Source: Liolophura sinensis
Lineage: Eukaryota > Mollusca > Polyplacophora > Chitonida > Chitonidae
Direction of reading: 5' to 3'
DNA length: 64,000 bases
Assembly (NCBI RefSeq): GCF_032854445.1
Contig: NW_027018076.1
Location: 27,536-91,535, forward strand
Positions within the stretch are counted from its first letter, which is position 1. Each line of letters begins with the position of its first letter. Below, piece after piece: positions 23,840 to 35,640 of the stretch. Made by a program: the position numbers and the translations under genes. The notes beneath the pieces are model-generated. The model saw only the letters and a list, made by a program, of their open reading frames with translations. It had not been told where the DNA came from and searched no databases.

Positions 23840-24100
23840 GTGATGTTGTCATCAATGATCATTCAATTGTCGCTACAGCCAAAAGTATGGTCGGAGAGCA
23901 ACGCGGTTTGCACCATTCGATTTCTCTTCACAAAATACGTCGGATTAGCCTCTTACCAGGAGCACTGGAACAGTTTTTCCACTTTTGCATTTTTCCCTGG
24001 GCTTTTTGTTAATTCAAATCGGCTACACTGTACTATCTACCATCGCGACTGGTCATTACTATATTCAACTTTTGACTATAAGTTATGTGCCCTTTGGTAG
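23840..24100 (+). pseudogene. Possible PIF/Harbinger transposase relic, middle part (representative monomer)
   Basis: A one-base loss (GTATGG at 23,886) and a TGA-to-TCA change (24,014) make the next frame open across this monomer. It reads FAFFPGLFVNSNRLH (23,984-24,028), then SLLYSTFDYKLCALW, ending at TAG. Harbinger transposases have a WPGSxHD motif carrying the second catalytic Asp, then SxLYxxFE and LLGDSGYP. The positions agree roughly, but Trp, His and Asp are replaced and the D of GDSGYP is missing. Most other monomers have TGA at the Asp-like position. The frame here is one base from that used by the first part, so in most monomers an indel separates the two halves. Confidence 0.38.
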
Positions 24101-27100
24101 CCCAGAAGACGTCAAATCTTTGGGCTAAGCCCATTTAACTCACCCAGCAATTGTCTTACTTCTAAGTCCAAGACAATCTCAATGTCTTTATCTACGTGTA
24201 GAAAAACCACACCATTTGTACATAAAAAACACAAAGTACTAGATACAGTCTGCTGTAAAAAGTACAATTGAACACTGACCCACATTAATAAGGTGCCAAA
24301 AGATGCGGAATTGGGCCAGGCATCGGCAGCTGTTTAAAAAATTGCAAATTTCCCTGGTTTCCATGGAGTAAGAGCCGTTTCTAGGCACGTGATGTTGTCA
24401 TCAATGATCATTCAATTGTCGCTACAGCCAAAAGTATTGGTCGGAGAGCAACGCGGTTTGCACCATTCGATTTCTCGTCACAAAATACGTCGGATTAGCC
24501 TCTTACCAGGAGCACTGGAACAGTTTTTCCACTTTTGCATTTTTCCCTGGGCTTTTTGTTAATTGAAATCGGCTACACTGTACTATCTACCATCGCGACT
24601 GGTCATTACTATATTCAACTTTTGACTATAAGTTATGTGCCCTTTGGTACCCCCAGAAGACGTCAAATCTTTGGGCTAAGCCCATTTAACTCACCCAGCA
24701 ATTGTCTTACTTCTAAGTCCAAGACAATCTCAATGTCTTTATCTACGTGTAGAAAAACCACACCATTTGTACATAAAAAACAAAAATTAATAGATACAGT
24801 CTGCTGTAAAAAGTACAATTGAACACTGACCCACATCAATAAGGTGCCAAAAGATGCGGAATTGGGCCAGGCATCGGCAGCTGTTTAAAAAATTGCAAAT
24901 TTCCCTGGTTTCCATGGAGTAAGAGCCGTTTCTAGGCACGTGATGTTGTCATCAATGATCATTCAATTGTCGCTACAGCCAAAAGTATTGGTCGGAGAGC
25001 AACGCGGTTTGCACCATTCGATTTCTGGTCACAAAATACGTCGGATTAGCTCCTTACCAGCAGCACTGGAACAGTTTTTCCACTTTTGCATTTTTGCCTG
25101 GTCTTTTTGTTAATTGAAATCGGCTACACTGTACTATGTACCATCGCGACTGGTCATTACTATATTCAACTTTTGACTATAAGTTATGTGCCCTTTGGTA
25201 GCCCAGAAGACGTCAAATCTTTGGGCTAAGCCCATTTAATTCACCCAGCAATTGTCTTATTTCTAAGTCCAAGACAATCTCAATGTCTATATCTACGTGT
25301 TCAAAAAACCTCACCATTTGTACATAAAAAACACAAAGTACTAGATACAGTCTGCTGTAAAAAGTACAATTGAACACTGACCCACATCAATAAGGTGCCA
25401 AAAGATGCGGAATCGGGCCAGGCATCGGCAGCTGTTTAAAAAATTGCAAATTTCCCTGGTTTCCATGGAGTGAGAGTTGTTGCTGGGCACGTGATTTTGT
25501 CATCAATGATCATTCAATTGTCGCTACAGCCAAAAGTATTAGTCGGAGAGCAACGCGGTTTGCACCAATCGATTTCGCGTCAAAAAATACGTCGGATTAG
25601 CTCCTTACCAGCAGTACTGGAACAGTTTTTCCATTTTTCCCTAGTCTTTTTGTTAATTGAAATCGGCTACACTGTAGTATCTACCATCGCGACTGGTCAT
25701 TACTATATTCAACTTTTGACTATAAGTTATGAGCCCTTTGGTAGCCCAGAAGACGTCAAATCTTTGGGCTCAGCCCATTTAACTCACCCAGCAATTGTCT
25801 TATTTCTAGGTCGAAGACAATCTCAAAGTCTATATCTACGTGTTTAAAAAACCTCACCATTTGTACATAAAAAACACAAAGTACTAGATACAGTCTGCTG
25901 TAAAAAGTACAATTGAACACTGACCCATATTAATAAGGTGCCAAAAGATGCGGAATTGGGCCAGGCATCGGCAGCTGTTTAAAAAATTGCAAATTTCCCT
26001 GGTTTCCATGGAGTAAGAGCCGTTTCTAGGCACGTGATGTTGTCATCAATGATCATTCAATTGTCGCTACAGCCAAAAGTATTGGTCGGAGAGCAACGCG
26101 GTTTACACCATTCGATTTCTCGTCACAAAATACGTCGGATTAGCCTCTTACCAGGAGCACTGGAACAGTTTTTCCACTTTTGCATTTTTGCCTGGTCTTT
26201 TTGTTAATTGAAATCGGCTACACTGTACTATCTACCATCGCGACTGGTCATTACTATATTCAACTTTTGACTATAAGTTATGTGCCCTTTGGTACCCCAG
26301 AAGACGTCAAATCTTTGGGCTAAGCCCATTTAACTCACCCAGCAATTGTCTTACTTCTAAGTCCAAGACAATCTCAATGTCTTTATCTACGTGTAGAAAA
26401 ACCACACCATTTGTACATAAAAAACAAAAATTAATAGATACAGTCTGCTGTTAAAAGTACAATTGAACACTGACCCACATCAATAAGGTGCCAAAAGATG
26501 CGGAATTGGGCCAGGCATCGGCAGCTGTTTAAAAAATTGCAAATTTCCCTGGTTTCCATGGAGTAAGAGCCGTTTCTAGGCACGTGATGTTGTCATCAAT
26601 GATCATTCAATTGTCGCTACAGCCAAAAGTATTAGTCGGAGAGCAACGCGGTTTGCACCAATCGATTTCTCGTCAAAAAATACGTCGGATTAGCTCCTTA
26701 CCAGCAGCACTGGAACAGTTTTTCCATTTTTCCCTAGTCTTTTTGTTAATTGAAATCGGCTACACTGTACTATCTACCATCGCGACTGGTCATTACTATA
26801 TTCAACTTTTGACTATAAGTTATGAGCCCTTTGGTAGCCCAGAAGACGTCAAATCTTTGGGCTAAGCCCATTTAACTCACCCAGCAATTGTCTTACTTCT
26901 AAGTCCAAGACAATCTCAATGTCTTTATCTACCTGTAGAAAAACCACACCATTTGTACATAAAAAACACAAAGTACTAGATACAGTCTGCTGTAAAAAGT
27001 ACAATTGAACACTGACCCACATTAATAAGGTGCCAAAAGATGCGGAATTGGGCCAGGCATCGGCAGCTGTTTAAAAAATTGCAAATTTCCCTGGTTTCCA

Positions 27101-28754
27101 TGGAGTAAGAGCCGTTTCTAGGCACGTGATGTTGTCATCAATGATCATTCAATTGTCGCTACAGCCAAAAGTATTGGTCGGAGAGCAACGCGGTTTGCAC
27201 CATTCGATTTCTCGTCACAAAATACGTCGGATTAGCCTCTTACCAGGAGCACTGGAACAGTTTTTCCACTTTTGCATTTTTGCCTGGTCTTTTTGTTAAT
27301 TGAAGTCGGCTACACTGTACTATCTACCATCGCGACTGGTCATTACTATATTCAACTTTTGACTATAAGTTATGTGCCCTTTGGTACCCCAGAAGACGTC
27401 AAATCTTTGGGCTAAGCCCATTTAACTCACCCAGCAATTGTCTTACTTCTAAGTCCAAGACAATCTCAATGTCTTTATCTACGTGTAGAAAAACCACACC
27501 ATTTGTACATAAAAAACAAAAATTAATAGATACAGTCTGCTGTTAAAAGTACAATTGAACACTGACCCACATCAATAAGGTGCCAAAAGATGCGGAATTG
27601 GGCCAGGCATCGGCAGCTGTTTAAAAAATTGCAAATTTCCCTGGTTTCCATGGAGTAAGAGCCGTTTCTAGGCACGTGATGTTGTCATCAATGATCATTC
27701 AATTGTCGCTACAGCCAAAAGTATTGGTCGGAGAGCAACGCGGTTTGCACCATTCGATTTCTCGTCACAAAATACGTCGGATTAGCCTCTTACCAGGAGC
27801 ACTGGAACAGTTTTTCCACTTTTGCATTTTTCCCTGGGCTTTTTGTTAATTGAAATCGGCTACACTGTACTATCTACCATCGCGACTGGTCATTACTATA
27901 TTCAACTTTTGACTATAAGTTATGTGCCCTTTGGTACCCCAGAAGACATCAAATCTTTGGGCTAAGCCCATTTAACTCACCCAGCAATTGTCTTACTTCT
28001 AAGTCCAAGACAATCTCAATGTCTTTATCTACGTGTAGAAAAACCACACCATTTGTACATAAAAAACAAAAATTAATAGATACAGTCTGCTGTTAAAAGT
28101 ACAATTGAACACTGACCCACATCAATAAGGTGCCAAAAGATGCGGAATTGGGCCAGGCATCGGCAGCTGTTTAAAAAATTGCAAATTTCCCTGGTTTCCA
28201 TGGAGTAAGAGCCGTTTCTAGGCACGTGATGTTGTCATCAATGATCATTCAATTGTCGCTACAGCCAAAAGTATTGGTCGGAGAGCAACGCGGTTTGCAC
28301 CATTCGATTTCTCGTCACAAAATACGTCGGATTAGCTCCTTACCAGCAGCACTGGAACAGTTTTTCCACTTTTGCATTTTTGCCTGGTCTTTTTGTTAAT
28401 TGAAATCGGCTACACTGTACTATGTACCATCGCGACTGGTCATTACTATATTCAACTTTTGACTATAAGTTATGTGCCCTTTGGTAGCCCAGAAGACGTC
28501 AAATCTTTGGGCTAAGCCCATTTAATTCACCCAGCAATTGTCTTATTTCTAAGTCCAAGACAATCTCAATGTCTATATCTACGTGTTCAAAAAACCTCAC
28601 CATTTGTACATAAAAAACACAAAGTACTAGATACAGTCTGCTGTAAAAAGTACAATTGAACACTGACCCACATCAAAACGTGCCAAAAGATGCGGAATCG
28701 GGCCAGGCATCGGCAGCTGTTTAAAAAATTGCAAATTTCCCTGGTTTCCATGGA

Positions 28755-29201
28755 GTGAGAGTTGTTGCTGGGCACGTGATTTTGTCATCAATGATCATTC
28801 AATTGTCGCTACAGCCAAAAGTATTAGTCGGAGAGCAACGCGGTTTGCACCAATCGATTTCTCGTCAAAAAATACGTCGGATTAGCTCCTTACCAGCAGT
28901 ACTGGAACAGTTTTTCCATTTTTCCCTAGTCTTTTTGTTAATTGAAATCGGCTACACTGTAGTATCTACCATCGCGACTGGTCATTACTATATTCAACTT
29001 TTGACTATAAGTTATGAGCCCTTTGATAGCCCAGAAGACGTCAAATCTTTGGGCTCAGCCCATTTAAACTCACCCAGCAATTGTCTTACTTCTAAGTCCA
29101 AGACAATCTCAATGTCTTTATCTACGTGTAGAAAAACCACACCATTTGTACATAAAAAACACAAAGTACTAGATACAGTCTGCTGTAAAAAGTACAATTG
29201 A
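28755..29201 (+). other. Longest open frame (148 codons), probably not a gene
   Basis: The 8 bp deletion of the S class joins two frames, and GGCTCAGCC replaces the usual TAA in GGCTAAGCC. A further inserted A near 29,068 then moves the frame and carries it to a stop at 29,199. It starts at GTG, not ATG. The sister copy at 43,560 lacks the inserted A and reads a different C-terminus; other S monomers stop after 73-125 codons. This is what chance open frames in a mutating repeat look like. No signal peptide, promoter or polyadenylation context can be assigned. Confidence 0.75.
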
Positions 29202-32200
29202 ACACTGACCCACATTAATAAGGTGCCAAAAGATGCGGAATTGGGCCAGGCATCGGCAGCTGTTTAAAAAATTGCAAATTTCCCTGGTTTCCATGGAGTA
29301 AGAGCCGTTTCTAGGCACGTGATGTTGTCATCAATGATCATTCAATTGTCGCTACAGCCAAAAGTATTGGTCGGAGAGCAACGCGGTTTACACCATTCGA
29401 TTTCTCGTCACAAAATACGTCGGATTAGCCTCTTACCAGGAGCACTGGAACAGGTTTTTCCACTTTTGCATTTTTGCCTGGTCTTTTTGTTAATTGAAAT
29501 CGGCTACACTGTACTATCTACCATCGCGACTGGTCATTACTATATTCAACTTTTGACTATAAGTTATGTGCCCTTTGGTAGCCCAGAAGACGTCAAATCT
29601 TTGGGCTAAGCCCATTTATCTCACCCAGCAATTGTCTTACTTCTAAGTCCAAGACAATCTCAATGTCTTTATCTACGTGTAGAAAAACCACACCATTTGT
29701 ACATAAAAAACACAAAGTACTAGATACAGTCTGCTGTAAAAAGTACAATTGAACACTGACCCACATTAATAAGGTGCCAAAAGATGCGGAATTGGGCCAG
29801 GCATCGGCAGCTGTTTAAAAAATTGCAAATTTCCCTGGTTTCCATGGAGTAAGAGCCGTTTCTAGGCACGTGATGTTGTCATCAATGATCATTCAATTGT
29901 CGCTACAGCCAAAAGTATTGGTCGGAGAGCAACGCGGTTTGCACCATTCGATTTCTCGTCACAAAATACGTCGGATTAGCCTCTTACCAGGAGCACTGGA
30001 ACAGTTTTTCCACTTTTGCATTTTTCCCTGGGCTTTTTGTTAATTGAAATCGGTTACACTGTACTATCTACCATCGCGACTGGTCATTACTATATTCAAC
30101 TTTTGACTATAAGTTATGTGCCCTTTGGTACCCCAGAAGACGTCAAATCTTTGGCTAAGCCCATTTAACTCACCCAGCAATTGTCTTACTTCTAAGTCCA
30201 AGACAATCTCAATGTCTTTATCTACGTGTAGAAAAACCACACCATTTGTACATAAAAAACAAAAATTAATAGATACAGTCTGCTGTTAAAAGTACAATTG
30301 AACACTGACCCACATCAATAAGGTGCCAAAAGATGCGGAATTGGGCCAGGCATCGGCAGCTGTTTAAAAAATTGCAAATTTCCCTGGTTTCCATGGAGTA
30401 AGAGCCGTTTCTAGGCACGTGATGTTGTCATCAATGATCATTCAATTGTCGCTACAGCCAAAAGTATTAGTCGGAGAGCAACGCGGTTTGCACCAATCGA
30501 TTTCTCGTCAAAAAATACGTCGGATTAGCTCCTTACCAGCAGCACTGGAACAGTTTTTCCATTTTTCCCTAGTCTTTTTGTTAATTGAAATCGGCTACAC
30601 TGTACTATCTACCATCGCGACTGGTCATTACTATATTCAACTTTTGACTATAAGTTATGAGCCCTTTGGTAGCCCAGAAGACGTCAAATCTTTGGGCTAA
30701 GCCCATTTAACTCACCCAGCAATTGTCTTACTTCTAAGTCCAAGACAATCTCAATGTCTTTATCTACGTGTAGAAAAACCACACCATTTGTACATAAAAA
30801 ACACAAAGTACTAGATACAGTCTGCTGTAAAAAGTACAATTGAACACTGACCCACATTAATAAGGTGCCAAAAGATGCGGAATTGGGCCAGGCATCGGCA
30901 GCTGTTTAAAAAATTGCAAATTTCCCTGGTTTCCATGGAGTAAGAGCCGTTTCTAGGCACGTGATGTTGTCATCAATGATCATTCAATTGTCGCTACAGC
31001 CAAAAGTATTGGTCGGAGAGCAACGCGGTTTGCACCATTCGATTTCTCGTCACAAAATACGTCGGATTAGCCTCTTACCAGCAGCACTGGAACAGTTTTT
31101 CCACTTTTGCATTTTTCCCTGGGCTTTTTGTTAATTGAAATCGGCTACACTGTACTATCTACCATCGCGACTGGTCATTACTATATTCAACTTTTGACTA
31201 TAAGTTATGTGCCCTTTGGTACCCCCAGAAGACGTCAAATCTTTGGGCTAAGCCCATTTAACTCACCCAGCAATTGTCTTACTTCTAAGTCCAAGACAAT
31301 CTCAATGTCTTTATCTACGTGTAGAAAAACCACACCATTTGTACATAAAAAACAAAAATTAATAGATACAGTCTGCTGTTAAAAGTACAATTGAACACTG
31401 ACCCACATCAATAAGGTGCCAAAAGATGCGGAATTGGGCCAGGCATCGGCAGCTGTTTAAAAAATTGCAAATTTCCCTGGTTTCCATGGAGTAAGAGCCG
31501 TTTCTAGGCACGTGATGTTGTCATCAATGATCATTCAATTGTCGCTACAGCCAAAAGTATTGGTCGGAGAGCAACGCGGTTTGCACCATTCGATTTCTCG
31601 TCACAAAATACGTCGGATTAGCCTCTTACCAGCAGCACTGGAACAGTTTTTCCACTTTTGCATTTTTGCCTGGTCTTTTTGTTAATTGAAATCGGCTACA
31701 ATGTACTATGTACCATCGCGACTAGTCATTACTATATTCAACTTTTGACTATAAGTTATGTGCCCTTTGGCACCCCAGAAGACGTCAAATCTTTGGGCTA
31801 AGCCCATTTAATTCACCCAGCAATTGTCTTATTTCTAGGTCGAAGACAATCTCAATGTCTATATCTACGTGTTTAAAAAACCTCACCATTTGTACATAAA
31901 AAACACAAAGTACTAGATACAGTCTGCTGTAAAAAGTACAATTGAACACTGACCCACATTAATAAGGTGCCAAAAGATGCGGAATTGGGCCAGGCATCGG
32001 CAGCTGTTTAAAAAATTGCAAATTTCCCTGGTTTCCATGGAGTAAGAGCCGTTTCTAGGCACGTGATGTTGTCATCAATGATCATTCAATTGTCGCTACA
32101 GCCAAAAGTATTGGTCGGAGAGCAACGCGGTTTGCACCATTCGATTTCTCGTCACAAAATACGTCGGATTAGCCTCTTACCAGGAGCACTGGAACAGTTT

Positions 32201-35200
32201 TTCCACTTTTGCATTTTTCCCTGGGCTTTTTGTTAATTGAAATCGGCTACACTGTACTATCTACCATCGCGACTGGTCATTACTATATTCAACTTTTGAC
32301 TATAAGTTATGTGCCCTTTGGTACCCCAGAAGACGTCAAATCTTTGGGCTAAGCCCATTTAACTCACCCAGCAATTGTCTTACTTCTAAGTCCAAGACAA
32401 TCTCAATGTCTTTATCTACGTGTAGAAAAACCACACCATTTGTACATAAAAAACAAAAACTAATAGATACAGTCTGCTGTTAAAAGTACAATTGAACACT
32501 GACCCACATCAATAAGGTGCCAAAAGATGCGGAATTGGGCCAGGCATCGGCAGCTGTTTAAAAAATTGCAAATTTCCCTGGTTTCCATGGAGTAAGAGCC
32601 GTTTCTAGGCACGTGATGTTGTCATCAATGATCATTCAATTGTCGCTACAGCCAAAAGTATTGGTCGGAGAGCAACGCGGTTTGCACCATTCGATTTCTC
32701 GTCACAAAATACGTCGGATTAGCCTCTTACCAGCAGCACTGGAACAGTTTTTCCACTTTTGAATTTTTGCCTGGTCTTTTTGTTAATTGAAATCGGCTAC
32801 ACTGTACTATGTACCATCGCGACTAGTCATTACTATATTCAACTTTTGACTATAAGTTATGTGCCCTTTGGCACCCCAGAAGACGTCAAATCTTTGGGCT
32901 AAGCCCATTTAATTCACCCAGCAATTGTCTTATTTCTAGGTCGAAGACAATCTCAATGTCTATATCTACGTGTTTAAAAAACCTCACCATTTGTACATAA
33001 AAAACACAAAGTACTAGATACAGTCTGCTGTAAAAAGTACAATTGAACACTGACCCATATTAATAAGGTGCCAAAAGATGCGGAATTGGGCCAGGCATCG
33101 GCAGCTGTTTAAAAAATTGCAAATTTCCCTGGTTTCCATGGAGTAAGAGCCGTTTCTAGGCACGTGATGTTGTCATCAATGATCATTCAATTGTCGCTAC
33201 AGCCAAAAGTATTGGTTGGAGAGCAACGCGGTTTACACCATTCGATTTCTCGTCACAAAATACGTCGGATTAGCCTCTTACCAGGAGCACTGGAACAGTT
33301 TTTCCACTTTTGCATTTTTGCCTGGTCTTTTTGTTAATTGAAATCGGCTACACTGTACTATCTACCATCGCGACTGGTCATTACTATATTCAACTTTTGA
33401 CTATAAGTTATGTGCCCTTTGGTAGCCCAGAAGACGTCAAATCTTTGGGCTAAGCCCATTTATCTCACCCAGCAATTGTCTTACTTCTAAGTCCAAGACA
33501 ATCTCAATGTCTTTATCTACGTGTAGAAAAACCACACCATTTGTACATAAAAAACACAAAGTACTAGATACAGTCTGCTGTAAAAAGTACAATTGAACAC
33601 TGACCCACATTAATAAGGTGCCAAAAGATGCGGAATTGGGCCAGGCATCGGCAGCTGTTTAAAAAATTGCAAATTTCCCTGGTTTCCATGGAGTAAGAGC
33701 CGTTTCTAGGCACGTGATGTTGTCATCAATGATCATTCAATTGTCGCTACAGCCAAAAGTATTAGTCGGAGAGCAACGCGGTTTGCACCAATCGATTTTT
33801 CGTCAAAAAATACGTCGGATTAGCTCCTTACCAGCAGCACTGGAACAGTTTTTCCATTTTTCCCTAGTCTTTTTGTTAATTGAAATCGGCTACACTGTAC
33901 TATCTACCATCGCGACTGGTCATTACTATATTCAACTTTTGACTATAAGTTATGAGCCCTTTGGTAGCCCAGAAGACGTCAAATCTTTGGGCTAAGCCCA
34001 TTTAACTCACCCAGCAATTGTCTTACTTCTAAGTCCAAGACAATCTCAATGTCTTTATCTACGTGTAGAAAAACCACACCATTTGTACATAAAAAACACA
34101 AAGTACTAGATACAGTCTGCTGTAAAAAGTACAATTGAACACTGACCCACATTAATAAGGTGCCAAAAGATGCGGAATTGGGCCAGGCATCGGCAGCTGT
34201 TTAAAAAATTGCAAATTTCCCTGGTTTCCATGGAGTAAGAGCCGTTTCTAGGCACGTGATGTTGTCATCAATGATCATTCAATTGTCGCTACAGCCAAAA
34301 GTATTGGTCGGAGAGCAACGCGGTTTGCACCATTCGATTTCTCGTCACAAAATACGTCGGATTAGCCTCTTACCAGGAGCACTGGAACAGTTTTTCCACT
34401 TTTGCATTTTTCCCTGGGCTTTTTGTTAATTGAAATCGGCTACACTGTACTATCTACCATCGCGACTGGTCATTACTATATTCAACTTTTGACTATAAGT
34501 TATGTGCCCTTTGGTACCCCAGAAGACGTCAAATCTTTGGGCTAAGCCCATTTAACTCACCCAGCAATTGTCTTACTTCTAAGTCCAAGACAATCTCAAT
34601 GTCTTTATCTACGTGTAGAAAAACCACACCATTTGTACATAAAAAACAAAAATTAATAGATACAGTCTGCTGTTAAAAGTACAATTGAACACTGACCCAC
34701 ATCAATAAGGTGCCAAAAGATGCGGAATTGGGCCAGGCATCGGCAGCTGTTTTAAAAAATTGCAAATTTCCCTGGTTTCCATGGAGTAAGAGCCGTTTCT
34801 AGGCACGTGATGTTGTCATCAATGATCATTCAATTGTAGCTACAGCCAAAAGTATTGGTCGGAGAGCAACGCGGTTTGCACCATTCGATTTCTCGTCACA
34901 AAATACGTCGGATTAGCCTCTTACCAGCAGCACTGGAACAGTTTTTCCACTTTTGCATTTTTGCCTGGTCTTTTTGTTAATTGAAATCGGCTACACTGTA
35001 CTATGTACCATCGCGACTAGTCATTACTATATTCAACTTTTGACTATAAGTTATGTGCCCTTTGGCACCCCAGAAGACGTCAAATCTTTGGGCTAAGCCC
35101 ATTTAATTCACCCAGCAATTGTCTTATTTCTAGGTCGAAGACAATCTCAATGTCTATATCTACGTGTTTAAAAAACCTCACCATTTGTACATAAAAAACA

Positions 35201-35640
35201 CAAAGTACTAGATACAGTCTGCTGTAAAAAGTACAATTGAAACACTGACCCATATTAATAAGGTGCCAAAAGATGCGGAATTGGGCCAGGCATCGGCAGC
35301 TGTTTAAAAAATTGCAAATTTCCCTGGTTTCCATGGAGTAAGAGCCGTTTCTAGGCACGTGATGTTGTCATCAATGATCATTCAATTGTCGCTACAGCCA
35401 AAAGTATTGGTCGGAGAGCAACGCGGTTTACACCATTCGATTTCTCGTCACAAAATACGTCGGATTAGCCTCTTACCAGGAGCACTGGAACAGTTTTTCC
35501 ACTTTTGCATTTTTGCCTGGTCTTTTTGTTAATTGAAATCGGCTACACTGTACTATCTACCATCGCGACTGGTCATTACTATATTCAACTTTTGACTATA
35601 AGTTATGTGCCCTTTGGTAGCCCAGAAGACGTCAAATCTT

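Larger units (their letters stand above)
20836..27130 (+). repeat. Nested 3.29 kb six-monomer duplication in mega-HOR copy 1
   Basis: Bases from about 20,836 to 23,850 match 24,122 to 27,130 at an offset of 3,286 bp. Shared rare variants include TTTCTGGTCAC (21,737/25,023), the CAGTACTGG and GTAGTATC pair in the S monomer (22,327/25,613), GGCTCAGCCC (22,481/25,767), GTGTTTAAAAAACC and CATATTAATAAGG (22,642/25,928). Differences include GCGGTATTGG (23,215) against GCGGAATTGG and CAATGTC against CAAAGTC (25,825). The same pair occurs in copy 2 from about 35,641 to 41,930, so this duplication came before the 14.8 kb one. Confidence 0.88.
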
